A stretch of 20,037 bases of DNA from Lentisphaeria bacterium (GCA_016303095.1 JAEDMH010000031.1:1-20037); one strand, 5' to 3'. Counted from the stretch's first letter, positions 9,019-16,390 are shown. Notes: a model not told the origin generated them from the sequence alone. A program made the numbers and translations.

Positions 9019-9193
9019 TTTCCCGTGCCCGCCAGCCATAGACGGCGTCTCTTTCCGGCCGTCGTCTGGATGTATCGGCATGCGGACACCCCTACAGAAA
9101 GGCCCCTGCCGGCGCCTGCCGACAGGTCACAAGTCCGGAAGGATCAGGGCGGTTCTGCCGTCCAAGCCCCCCAACCCCCATAGGAACAAAGCC

Positions 9194-9307
9194 ATGAAAG
9201 TCAGAGCGTCAGTGAAGCGGATGTGCAACAGTTGCCAGATTGTCAAGCGCGCCGGCGTCCTCCGGGTCATTTGCAAGAACCCTCGCCACAAGCAGCGCCA
9301 GGGTTAG
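9194..9307 (+). CDS. rpmJ: 50S ribosomal protein L36
   Basis: This is a 37-residue zinc-binding ribosomal protein with the canonical C+ ligand set Cys11, Cys14, Cys27 and His32, starting MKVRASVKRMC and ending KNPRHKQRQG. It is the zinc (C+) form, with no sign of the zinc-free paralog in the window. AGGAA at 9182-9186 gives a normal ribosome site. It is the first gene of the rpmJ-rpsM-rpsK-rpoA-rplQ run and is separated from infA by 303 bases and its own promoter. Confidence 0.96.
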   Translation: MKVRASVKRMCNSCQIVKRAGVLRVICKNPRHKQRQG

Positions 9308-9390
9308 GGATCTCGCCCTCCCTTGCTTCCCCTCGTCCCTGAACCCCCAGGTCCCCCGAGACCCCGGAAACCCCACAGGAAAATCCAAAC

Positions 9391-9825
9391 ATGCCCAGAA
9401 TCCTCGGCGTTGATATCCCCAACAACAAGCAGACGCTGATCTCCCTGCAGTACATCTACGGAATCGGCCCTGCTATCGCCAAAGCCATTTGCGAGAAGGC
9501 CAAGCTGGACCCCGTCCGGAAGGCCTCCGAACTCACCCAGGAGGACATCTCCAACATCCTCCAGGTGCTCCACGAAGAGTATACCGTGGAAGGTGACCTG
9601 CGCCGCCAGGTGGCCAACAACATCCGCCGCCTCATCGCCATCGGAAGCTATCGCGGCACCCGTCACCGCAAGAATCTCCCCGTCCGCGGCCAGCGCACCC
9701 GCACCAACGCCCGCACCCGCAAGGGCTCCAAGAAGACCGTGGGCGCCATCCGCGACCGTACCGAGCGCCGCACCGCCGCCTCCGCCGCAGAGGCCAAGCA
9801 GGCAGCCGCCGCCAAGAAGAAGTAG
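9391..9825 (+). CDS. rpsM: 30S ribosomal protein S13
   Basis: S13 sits in the head of the 30S subunit and contacts the P-site tRNA and 50S bridges. The 144 residues contain the full fold: MPRILGVDIPNNKQ, the helix-two-turns-helix with YGIG, LRRQVANNIRRL, and the basic SYRGTRHRKNLPVRGQRT followed by NARTRKG. Typical S13 ends shortly after this point. Here about 27 further residues follow, ending in an Ala- and Lys-rich tail (AAEAKQAAAAKKK). AGGA at 9377-9380 precedes the ATG. It lies 83 bases after rpmJ in the same likely transcript. Confidence 0.97.
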   Translation: MPRILGVDIPNNKQTLISLQYIYGIGPAIAKAICEKAKLDPVRKASELTQEDISNILQVLHEEYTVEGDLRRQVANNIRRLIAIGSYRGTRHRKNLPVRGQRTRTNARTRKGSKKTVGAIRDRTERRTAASAAEAKQAAAAKKK

Positions 9826-9910
9826 TCGAGGCGGGACGCCTCCGGTGAAACTCCCCGGCCTTTTGGCTCCCGGGAGAACGTTCTGAAACCCTTTCCCCAA
9901 TGAAGAAGAT

Positions 9911-9937
9911 GGACGGGGAGCCTCCCCGTCCCAGGAG
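9911..9937 (+). promoter_or_regulatory. hairpin directly before the rpsK ribosome-binding site
   Basis: GGACGGGGA (9911-9919) pairs perfectly with TCCCCGTCC (9923-9931) around a 3-base loop. The rpsK Shine-Dalgarno AGGAG (9933-9937) begins two bases after the stem. CTCC (9922-9925) inside the hairpin could alternatively pair with GGAG of the ribosome site, so a switch is conceivable. It may serve translational control or message stability. Confidence 0.5.
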
Positions 9938-9947
9938 ATTCAAGACC

Positions 9948-10439
9948 ATGGCAGAAGAGTCCAAGGAAAAGAGTGCGGCGACCCCCGCCGCTCCCGCCGC
10001 TCCCGCCTCCGCACCCACCGCTGATCAGATTTTGGCGGATCCCAACGCCATCACCCCGGTTCAGAGCCGTCGCGCCAAGGGCGCCCGTCAGGTTCTGTCG
10101 GGCGTGGCCCATGTGGATTCCACCTTCAACAACACCCGGGTGGTGATCACCGACCCCCAGGGCAACGTGCTGTCCTGGTGCACCGGGGGCAAGTTGAACT
10201 ACAAGGGATCTCGGAAGAGCACCTCCTATGTGGCCCAGCAGATTGCCTCTGAGGCCGCCAAGAAGGCCATGTTGACCTATGGCCTGAAGGAGGTGGAAGT
10301 GGAGGTGAAGGGCCCCGGCCAGGGCCGGGAGTCCGCCATCCGCGGCCTGGCCTCCGTGGGCCTGGAGATCACCGTCCTGCGGGATGTCACCCCTCTTCCC
10401 CACAACGGGTGCCGTCCTCCCAAGAAGCGCCGCATCTAG
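9948..10439 (+). CDS. rpsK: 30S ribosomal protein S11 with Ala/Pro-rich N-terminal extension
   Basis: S11 lies on the 30S platform near the E site. The core, from about residue 40, is typical: GVAHVDSTFNNT, VVITDPQGNVLSW, GGKLNYKGSRKSTSYVAQ, VKGPGQGRESAIRGL and the end PLPHNGCRPPKKRR. Ahead of it is an extension rich in Ala, Pro, Glu and Lys (about 33 more residues than E. coli S11). I choose the ATG at 9948 because AGGAG lies at 9933-9937. An in-frame ATG at 9900 would add 16 residues and place a strong hairpin inside the coding region. No rpsD follows, unlike the E. coli alpha operon. Confidence 0.95.
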   Translation: MAEESKEKSAATPAAPAAPASAPTADQILADPNAITPVQSRRAKGARQVLSGVAHVDSTFNNTRVVITDPQGNVLSWCTGGKLNYKGSRKSTSYVAQQIASEAAKKAMLTYGLKEVEVEVKGPGQGRESAIRGLASVGLEITVLRDVTPLPHNGCRPPKKRRI

Positions 10440-10492
10440 CCGGTTGCTGCCCCGGGGGGTCAAGGGGGTTCCGTGCCCCCTGCCCCCCACCG
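10440..10492 (+). promoter_or_regulatory. GC-rich hairpin in the rpsK-rpoA gap
   Basis: GGGGGG (10454-10459) plus AGGGGG (10463-10468) face CCCCCT (10476-10481) plus CCCCCC (10483-10488), giving two 6-base-pair stems with a small internal loop and a 7-base hairpin loop. The outer CGGT/ACCG (10441-10444, 10489-10492) may close it. No T run follows, so it is not an ordinary terminator. It may slow or process the message before rpoA. Confidence 0.5.
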
Positions 10493-10547
10493 AAGGAATA
10501 GACACGAAACCGAATCGTTGTCATAAACCAAAGGAGGAATCAACCAA

Positions 10548-11564
10548 ATGGCAGGACTGGAAAATTTTGAAATGCCCGAGGCGCTGGTCATGGACGAAGC
10601 GACCGCCACCAGCCGCTACGGGAAGTTTGTCACCGAACCCTGGGAGAATGGCTTTGGCCACACCATCGGCAACTCCCTGCGCCGGGTTTTGACCACCATG
10701 ATGGAGGGGGTGGCTGTCAGCAGCATTCGCATTGACGGCATCTCCCACGAGTTCACCCCCATTGCCGGGGTGATGGAAGATGTGATGGAGATCATCCTGA
10801 ACATCAAGAAATTGAAGTTCCGTTGCGAGGGTTCCCTGCCCCGGAAGGTGGAATTGGTGGCTTCCCGGAAGGGGGAAGTGACGGGGGCGGACATTCGGGA
10901 AGACGGCGTGGCCGAGGTGATCAACAAGGATCTGAAGCTCTTCACCCTCACCGCCGATCTGGAGAAGCCCATCCGCATGGAGCTGGAGCTGGAGCGTGGC
11001 CGCGGCTATCGTCCCAGCGAGCGGAACAAGCGGGATGACCAGCCGTTGGACACCATCCCGGTGGACTGCCTCTTCAGCCCCATTGAGAAGGTTCGCTACG
11101 ATGTGCAGCCCAGCCGCGTGGGCGAGAACACCAACTACGATCGTCTGGAGTTGGAAGTGTGGACGGACGGACGGATCGATCCCAAGAGCGCGGTGCGTCG
11201 CGCCGCCGCCATTCTCCGGGAGCAGCTGGCCATCTTCGAGTTTGACGGCGGACAGCCTGGCGTGGTGTTGACCGAGGAGCAGAAGGTCTTGTTGGAGAAG
11301 CTCTCCCGGGACGTGAAGGATTTGGGTCTGACCGTCCGCGCCATGAACTGCCTGAATCAGGAGAACATCCACTTTGTGGCGGACCTGGTGACGCGCACCG
11401 AGAGCCAGATGATGAAATGCCGGAACTTTGGCAAGAAGTCTCTGGACGAGATCAATCAAAAGCTCCAGGAGGAGGGTTTGAGCCTGGAGATGCAAATTGA
11501 CAACACCGTGGCCGAGGAGCTTGAGCGCCGGAAGCCCGAACTGCTTCAGAATACCAAGGAGTAA
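10548..11564 (+). CDS. rpoA: DNA-directed RNA polymerase alpha subunit
   Basis: Alpha dimerises to start core polymerase assembly, and its C-terminal domain contacts UP elements and activators. At 338 residues it is normal in length. The N-terminal domain (about 1-235) shows GHTIGNSLRRVL with Arg45, the residue that contacts beta, and EFTPIAGVMEDV. The C-terminal domain (about 250-320) has LTVRAMNCL with Arg264 and Asn267, the DNA-contacting residues (E. coli Arg265, Asn268), and NFGKKSLDEI. An acidic tail follows. It has the strongest ribosome site in the window (AAGGAGG, 10531-10537). rpsD, which sits just upstream in E. coli, is absent. rplQ begins 5 bases after the stop, with its ribosome site inside the end of rpoA. 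Confidence 0.98.
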   Translation: MAGLENFEMPEALVMDEATATSRYGKFVTEPWENGFGHTIGNSLRRVLTTMMEGVAVSSIRIDGISHEFTPIAGVMEDVMEIILNIKKLKFRCEGSLPRKVELVASRKGEVTGADIREDGVAEVINKDLKLFTLTADLEKPIRMELELERGRGYRPSERNKRDDQPLDTIPVDCLFSPIEKVRYDVQPSRVGENTNYDRLELEVWTDGRIDPKSAVRRAAAILREQLAIFEFDGGQPGVVLTEEQKVLLEKLSRDVKDLGLTVRAMNCLNQENIHFVADLVTRTESQMMKCRNFGKKSLDEINQKLQEEGLSLEMQIDNTVAEELERRKPELLQNTKE

Positions 11565-11569
11565 CCCCA

Positions 11570-12025
11570 ATGAGACACCGCGTCGCAACTTTCAAGATCA
11601 ATCGCAGCAGTTCCCATGTGCGCGCTCTGCTGGCCAATGCCGTCTGCAGCCTGATTGAACACGGCCAGATCCGGACCACCCTGGTGCGGGCCAAGCGCAT
11701 CCGCCAGCTGGCCGAGCAGATGATCACCCTGGGCAAGCGGGGGGATCTCCACGCTCGTCGCCTGGCCGTGGCCAAACTCCACAGCGATCCCATGGTGAAG
11801 AAGCTCTTCACCGAGGTGGCCCCCGGCTTCAAGGAACGCCAGGGCGGCTACACTCGCATCATCAAGCTGGGCCCCCGCATCGGAGACGCCGCCGAAATGG
11901 CCATCCTCGCCTTCGTGGAGAATGACGAGGCCGTGAAGGCCGCCAAGGCCGCCGAAGCTCCTGTTGCCGAGGCTGCTGTTGCCGAGGCTCCCGCCGCCGA
12001 GGCTCCTGTTGCCGAGGAGAAGTAG
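11570..12025 (+). CDS. rplQ: 50S ribosomal protein L17 with repeat-containing C-terminal tail
   Basis: L17 sits near the exit tunnel on the 50S subunit. Residues 1-120 are typical: MRHRVATFKINRSSSHVRAL, IRTTLVRAKRIRQLAEQMI, and the end of the fold GGYTRIIKLGPRIGDAAEMA. The remaining tail (about 121-151) is Ala/Pro/Val/Glu-rich and is built from four 5-residue repeats (APVAE type). The ribosome site AAGGAG (11556-11561) overlaps the end of rpoA, five bases separate the genes, and coupling is likely. It is the last gene of the cluster, closed by a strong terminator at 12044-12078. Confidence 0.97.
   Translation: MRHRVATFKINRSSSHVRALLANAVCSLIEHGQIRTTLVRAKRIRQLAEQMITLGKRGDLHARRLAVAKLHSDPMVKKLFTEVAPGFKERQGGYTRIIKLGPRIGDAAEMAILAFVENDEAVKAAKAAEAPVAEAAVAEAPAAEAPVAEEK
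11957..12016 (+). repeat. four tandem 15-base repeats inside rplQ
   Basis: Units at 11957-11971, 11972-11986, 11987-12001 and 12002-12016 are copies of GCTCCTGTTGCCGAG. The first and last are identical and the middle two differ at a few bases. They encode APVAE, AAVAE, APAAE and APVAE (residues 130-149). Length polymorphism between strains would be expected. Confidence 0.92.
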
Positions 12026-12043
12026 TCTCCTTCCGAGAAGAAG

Positions 12044-12078
12044 CCGGCTGTTCCCTTGGGAACCGCCGGTTTTTTTTT
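12044..12078 (+). terminator. strong intrinsic terminator of the ribosomal operon
   Basis: CCGGCTGTTCCC (12044-12055) pairs with GGGAACCGCCGG (12058-12069) with a single mismatch and a very small loop. Nine T residues (12070-12078) follow directly. It begins 18 bases after the rplQ stop and is the clearest terminator in the window. Confidence 0.9.
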
Positions 12079-12179
12079 CCATTTCTCTCCTTGTTCCCCC
12101 GCTTTCTCAGGGGGGTCTTATCCCTCCTCTCCTTCCAGAACCCACCCTGCCCTGGGCCGTTCCTCCCGGTTCCTCCTCC

Positions 12180-15083
12180 ATGTTCACCCTTGTCGACACC
12201 ACATCCTTTCCCTCTTGGCGTATTGTGGCCAAACGCTACCGCCACAGCTGCGGCATGGAGGTTCTCAGCTTGGAGTCGCCGGATCCGGAGAATCTATTCT
12301 GCCTTTGTTTTTCCACGGAGGCGGAGAACGACACGGGGGTCGCCCACATCGTGGAGCACTCGGTCTTGGAGGGCTCCCGGCGTTTTCCCGTGAAGGATCC
12401 CTTTGTCTGCCTGCTGAAAACCAGCGTGGCCACCTTCCTGAACGCCTGCACCTATCCGGACCGCACCCTGTATCCCTTCATCACCTGCTGTCCCCAAGAC
12501 TATTACAATCTTCTGGAAGTCTACTGGGACGCCGTCTTCCATCCCCTTCTCACCCGGGAGACCCTGGGCCAGGAAGGATGGCACTACGAGCTCCAGGGGA
12601 AAGGAAAACAGAAAATTCTCTCCCAGAACGGGATTGTCCATAATGAGATGTCAGGCTACTACTCCCAGCCTGGCACCCTGCTGGGACGCCTCACGGAAAA
12701 GAGTCTCTTCCCCCACACTTCCCTGCGCTACGACTCCGGGGGCGTGCCGGAAAAGATTCCCTCTCTGACCTATTCCCAGTTCCTTCGCTTCCACCACCGA
12801 CACTATCATCCCTCCGTGGCCAAGGTGGTGCTCTACGGAAATCTTCCCACGGAGGAAAAATTGGCCGTGCTGGAACGCCATCTGGATCAGGAACTTCCTC
12901 ACCTTCCCCCACCGCCTCCCCCCTCTGCCCCCAAGCCCGCTCCGCCCCGAAAAGAGACGCCCCAGATCCGGCGAAGCCGATTCGTCCCCGACCCCAATGC
13001 CCGAAAGGACGGCACGGGGCTGGTGTCTCTCTCCTGGGCCTTGGACGAAAGCCGGGACATGTCCCTGGATCTCCTCTTCCAATTGCTGGACGCCGTCTTG
13101 CTGGGCAACTCCGCCGCCCCCCTCTCCAAAGCCCTGATGGAATCTGGCCTGGGCACCACGCCCCTGCCCAGCGGCTATGACAACGAGACGAAATACACCT
13201 CCTTCAGCGTAGGGATGCAGGGGGTCAAGCCCAAGGACTTTCCCCGCTTTGAGGCGTTAGTGCTTTCTGTGCTGGAGGAGTGCGTCCAAAAGGGCTTCTC
13301 CCCCTCATTGGTGCAAGGGGCTCTTACCCGCTTTCAGATGAAAAACCAGACCATCGGGCGGGAGTTTGTCTACGAACTGCTGGAGGATGTCATGGCCTCC
13401 TGGCACTACGGGGACGATCCCTATCTCTTCCTGCGTCAGAGCCAGCAGCTTCCCAAGCTTCAGGAGTGTCTGCGCCAGGAGCCCCGCTGTCTGGAGAATC
13501 TGGTGGAAAAATGGCTTCTCCGGAATCCCCGCCGGGTGCGGGTGGAATTGCGGCCGGACGGGGAATTGAAGGAGCGTCAGGACCAGCGGCAGCGCCAGAA
13601 AATGGCACGTCGTCTGGCCGCCTGGACGCCTGGCAAAATCCAGGAGGTGCAGACCTTCCAGGCGGCGCTCCAGAAAAAGGCCCTTCAGGAAGACTCCCCC
13701 GAAGCCCTGGCCACCATCCCTGTTCTGAAGCGCACCGACCTCCCGGATCGCCCTGCGCCCCTCCTCTATGAGGACGGCACATTCGCCTCGGGAATGCCTG
13801 TGCGGCGAAGCCGGGACTTCACCAACGGCATCAGCGCCCTCCATCTCACCCTGGACGCCTCCAGCCTGCCCCCGGATCTCCTGCTGCCCCTGCTCATCTT
13901 CGTGCGCCTCCTTCCCCGCCTGGGCACCAGCCAGTACACCTACGACCAATTCAGCCAGATGTGGGGAGAGCTGGGGGCCCAAGTCTCCCTCGCCCCGGGA
14001 CTCTTCACCTCCCTGCACACCCCCCAACCCGCCAAACACACCCTGGACCTGACCCTCACGGCCCTGGATCCCCTCTTCCCCCAGGCCGCCCGCCTCTTCC
14101 AACTCCTCTTCCAGGATCCCTCCTTCCGGGAGCGGAAACGCATGCGGGAGGTTTTGCGGGCGGAGGCTGGCGCCGCCTCCGCCGCCCTGTTGAAGCGGCG
14201 AAACTACACCATGGCCGCCGCCATCGCCATGGACGGCCTCTCTCCTCAGGCCTCCTTCCTGGCCAAGACTACCGGCCCCCAGGACTACCAGTTCCTCCAA
14301 AATCTAGCCAAACTCCCTGACGACCAATGGGATGGACTGGTGGATCAAATGGAGGCCCTGGCCCAATGGCTCCGGGGCATTCCCGTCGTCATGGCCGGCG
14401 TGGCCACGGAAGACAAGACCGCCTGGCACACCATGGAAAGCCTGGCTGCCCTTTGGCCCCTGGCGCCCCATGGCGCCGAACCCGCCGACACCCTCCTGGC
14501 CTCCGTTCATCAGCCGAGACCCATGGGACGCCGGGAATACGGAGTGCTCCCCACCAAAGTCCACACCAATCTCCGGGTCTTCCCGGCCCCCCATGAATCC
14601 CAGCCGGAATACATCCCCCTCCTCCTGGGATGCAATCTCCTCACCTCCGGATATCTGTGGGACCAAATCCGCGCCAAGGGCGGCGCCTACGGCTGCTCCC
14701 TCCTATGCCGCCCGCCCGTGACTCTGCTCTACGCCCACGACGATCCCCATTGCCAGCAGACCTACCAGGTCTTCCAGGACCTGCGACGCCATCTCCGGGA
14801 AAATCCCTTCACCTCCCAGGACGTGGATCGGGCCATCCTCCAGATCCTGGGACCCTATCTCACCCCCAGACGCCCTGCCGAGGCCGCCGGACTCTGCTCG
14901 AGCACCCTGCGGAGAGAAATTACCAACGAAACCCGGGCGCAATTCTTCGAGAAGGTCCAACGCACCACGGCCCAGGAGGTGAACCAAGCCCTGGACGCCC
15001 TCCTCCAAGACGACGGAAACGACTGCGCCCTGGGCCCCGCCCCCGCCCCCAAGGATTTCACTCCCTTCCCCCTCCCTCTCTAA
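12180..15083 (+). CDS. M16C family zinc metallopeptidase (presequence protease/insulinase-like)
   Basis: This 967-residue protein is the full single-chain length of PreP/Cym1-type proteases, which degrade short unstructured peptides in a closed chamber. The inverted zinc motif HIVEH is at 56-60 (ligands His56, His60; catalytic base Glu59). The third ligand is probably Glu156 in GIVHNEMSG, 96 residues later as in PreP, with the conserved QEGWHYE at 131-137. The C-terminal half supplies IRAKGGAYG with Arg831 and Tyr837, spaced as the Arg/Tyr pair completing the active site in PreP. No signal peptide is visible, so it is probably cytoplasmic, clearing peptides. The open frame runs upstream over the rplQ tail, but the ATG at 12180 fits the family start. 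It has no Shine-Dalgarno and only C/T-rich sequence before it. It lies between two ribosomal operons, with the MocA-like gene 31 bases downstream. Confidence 0.93.
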   Translation: MFTLVDTTSFPSWRIVAKRYRHSCGMEVLSLESPDPENLFCLCFSTEAENDTGVAHIVEHSVLEGSRRFPVKDPFVCLLKTSVATFLNACTYPDRTLYPFITCCPQDYYNLLEVYWDAVFHPLLTRETLGQEGWHYELQGKGKQKILSQNGIVHNEMSGYYSQPGTLLGRLTEKSLFPHTSLRYDSGGVPEKIPSLTYSQFLRFHHRHYHPSVAKVVLYGNLPTEEKLAVLERHLDQELPHLPPPPPPSAPKPAPPRKETPQIRRSRFVPDPNARKDGTGLVSLSWALDESRDMSLDLLFQLLDAVLLGNSAAPLSKALMESGLGTTPLPSGYDNETKYTSFSVGMQGVKPKDFPRFEALVLSVLEECVQKGFSPSLVQGALTRFQMKNQTIGREFVYELLEDVMASWHYGDDPYLFLRQSQQLPKLQECLRQEPRCLENLVEKWLLRNPRRVRVELRPDGELKERQDQRQRQKMARRLAAWTPGKIQEVQTFQAALQKKALQEDSPEALATIPVLKRTDLPDRPAPLLYEDGTFASGMPVRRSRDFTNGISALHLTLDASSLPPDLLLPLLIFVRLLPRLGTSQYTYDQFSQMWGELGAQVSLAPGLFTSLHTPQPAKHTLDLTLTALDPLFPQAARLFQLLFQDPSFRERKRMREVLRAEAGAASAALLKRRNYTMAAAIAMDGLSPQASFLAKTTGPQDYQFLQNLAKLPDDQWDGLVDQMEALAQWLRGIPVVMAGVATEDKTAWHTMESLAALWPLAPHGAEPADTLLASVHQPRPMGRREYGVLPTKVHTNLRVFPAPHESQPEYIPLLLGCNLLTSGYLWDQIRAKGGAYGCSLLCRPPVTLLYAHDDPHCQQTYQVFQDLRRHLRENPFTSQDVDRAILQILGPYLTPRRPAEAAGLCSSTLRREITNETRAQFFEKVQRTTAQEVNQALDALLQDDGNDCALGPAPAPKDFTPFPLPL

Positions 15084-15114
15084 CCTCCCCGCCCCCCCTC
15101 GGCCGATACGCCCC

Positions 15115-15822
15115 ATGAAAGACGAAATCATCTACTTCACGAGAAATTTCCTGTCTCCCTGCAGCAAGGCGATCTGTAAACGGACGGACGAAATCCGCAT
15201 CCTCAATCCCGACCAGGACTGCACCGAGGCCCTGGCCCACGCCCGGGCCGCCATCGTGGACGAGGACGATGAGAACCGCCAGGAGGTCATCAAGATGCTC
15301 CTGAAGGCCAAGCTCCCCTTCGCCCTCTGCGGACTGGCCGGGGAAACTCCCGATTCCCTGAAGAAGCTGTGGGCCGCCGCCAAACGCCGCCACATCCAGG
15401 TCTGCTGGCTGGGATCCTGGCGGTATGAGTGGGCCATGGCCCGCCTCAAGGAGACCATCACCAGCGGGGTGCTGGGCAACATCCAACAGTTCAAACTCAC
15501 CAAGCCCGAAGGCTTGGGCATCTTCGCACGACTCCGGGACCAGGATCTGCTGAACTGGCTCTCCGCCTACGGGAACGACGCCGCCTACACCTTCGAGGAA
15601 GCCCCCGAAGTCCCCTATCGGCTCACCGTCACCGGCGCCCGGGGCTCCGCCACCGCCACCATTCTGGAGGATGGACGAAACGAGTTCGCCATCGCCCTCT
15701 GCGATGAACCCGCCAGGGTGGAAGTGCGGGAAAGCCACCCCCTGGAAGCCGAGGTGGGATACCTGCTCTTCGCCATCCGCACCGGACGCCCCTGGACCAT
15801 GCTGGGCAAAATCCCCAACTGA
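15115..15822 (+). CDS. shortened Gfo/Idh/MocA-like protein lacking the dinucleotide-binding start
   Basis: I recognise this 235-residue protein only by pattern. Residues 36-96 look like the second half of a Gfo/Idh/MocA Rossmann domain (AHARAAIVDEDDENRQEVIK then a KAKLPFALCG strand and SLKKLWAAAKRR helix). Residues 101-123 (RYEWAMARLKETITSGVLGN) match the start of the C-terminal oxidoreductase domain, and the end AIRTGRPWTML is also typical. The GxGxxG nucleotide loop is missing, and the usual EKP with catalytic Lys is replaced by CGLAG (72-76). The upstream gene ends 31 bases before, so a lost N-terminus by frameshift is unlikely. It may be a non-catalytic or scaffold-like relative. It has no clear ribosome site. 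The substrate and role are unknown. Confidence 0.7.
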   Translation: MKDEIIYFTRNFLSPCSKAICKRTDEIRILNPDQDCTEALAHARAAIVDEDDENRQEVIKMLLKAKLPFALCGLAGETPDSLKKLWAAAKRRHIQVCWLGSWRYEWAMARLKETITSGVLGNIQQFKLTKPEGLGIFARLRDQDLLNWLSAYGNDAAYTFEEAPEVPYRLTVTGARGSATATILEDGRNEFAIALCDEPARVEVRESHPLEAEVGYLLFAIRTGRPWTMLGKIPN

Positions 15823-15859
15823 TCCCCCCCCTTCCCCCGCCTTTTCCCCGGCCTTAGGG

Positions 15860-15887
15860 TTGAAAATGACGGAAGGGACGCTAAATT
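15860..15887 (+). promoter_or_regulatory. promoter of the rplM-rpsI operon
   Basis: TTGAAA (15860-15865) and TAAATT (15882-15887) are spaced by 16 bases, 56 bases before the rplM start, in an AT-richer patch of an otherwise GC-rich gap. The leader that follows contains a run of six T. The match to the housekeeping consensus is fair. Confidence 0.55.
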
Positions 15888-15943
15888 AACGCACTTGCCT
15901 TGCAACAGACTTTTTTGTCCATACTCCCTATCCCTCTCTGACC

Positions 15944-16390
15944 ATGAAAACTTTTCTACCCAAGGAAAACGAAATCGAGCGCAAGTGGTGGATTATTGAC
16001 GCCGACCAGCAGGTGCTCGGACGCATGGCCCGCCAGATTGCCATGATCCTGCGCGGCAAGCACAAGCCCATTTACACTCCCCACCTGGACACCGGAGACT
16101 ACGTGGTGGTCACCAACGCCGCCAAGGTGGTCATGACCGGCCGCAAGTCCACCAACAAGGAATACCAGGATTTCAGCGGCTGGGTGGGCGGCCTGAAGCG
16201 CACCACCGCCGACGTGATGCGGGAAAAGCATCCCGAGGAAATCATCAAGCGGGCCGTCTGGGGCATGATGCCCGATGGCAAGCTGGGACGGGCCCAGTTC
16301 CGCAAGCTCAAGGTCTACGCCGGCGAACTCCCCGACCATCGCTATGTGGCCCAGGGAGCCCAGCCCATGACCCTGAAGAATCAGTTCTAA
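15944..16390 (+). CDS. rplM: 50S ribosomal protein L13
   Basis: L13 is an early-assembling 23S rRNA-binding protein. The 148 residues match the family: RKWWIIDADQQVLGRMA, LRGKHKPIYTPHLDTGDYVVV, KVVMTGRK, IIKRAVWGMMPDGKLGRAQF, KLKVYAGELPDH. Start MKTFLP at 15944 follows a promoter-bearing gap. It pairs with rpsI 38 bases downstream, the near-universal bacterial rplM-rpsI operon. No unusual extension is present, unlike S11, S13 and L17 in this window. Confidence 0.98.
   Translation: MKTFLPKENEIERKWWIIDADQQVLGRMARQIAMILRGKHKPIYTPHLDTGDYVVVTNAAKVVMTGRKSTNKEYQDFSGWVGGLKRTTADVMREKHPEEIIKRAVWGMMPDGKLGRAQFRKLKVYAGELPDHRYVAQGAQPMTLKNQF

Larger units (their letters stand above)
8891..9193. other. 303-base intergenic region between infA and rpmJ
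   Basis: No gene is supported here. The region holds a C-rich block with a 10-base tandem repeat (8911-8940), a good promoter at 8983-9011 bracketed by an inverted repeat, and a leader of roughly 175 bases (about 9018-9193) with several short GC-rich self-complementary segments. Short open frames within it look like chance. Confidence 0.7.

Noticed and set aside
8980..9183. Short open frames in the infA-rpmJ gap
   Set aside because: They cross the promoter and leader, have no ribosome site at the right place and resemble nothing. They are probably chance.
11964..12179. N-terminal extension of the M16C protease
   Set aside because: It runs over the end of rplQ and its terminator, with Leu/Pro/Arg-rich low-complexity sequence. 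The family start fits 12180.
15084..15114. Frameshift joining an N-terminal nucleotide-binding part to the MocA-like gene
   Set aside because: Only 31 bases separate it from the complete M16C gene, so there is no room for a lost Rossmann start. The gene is short, not broken here.
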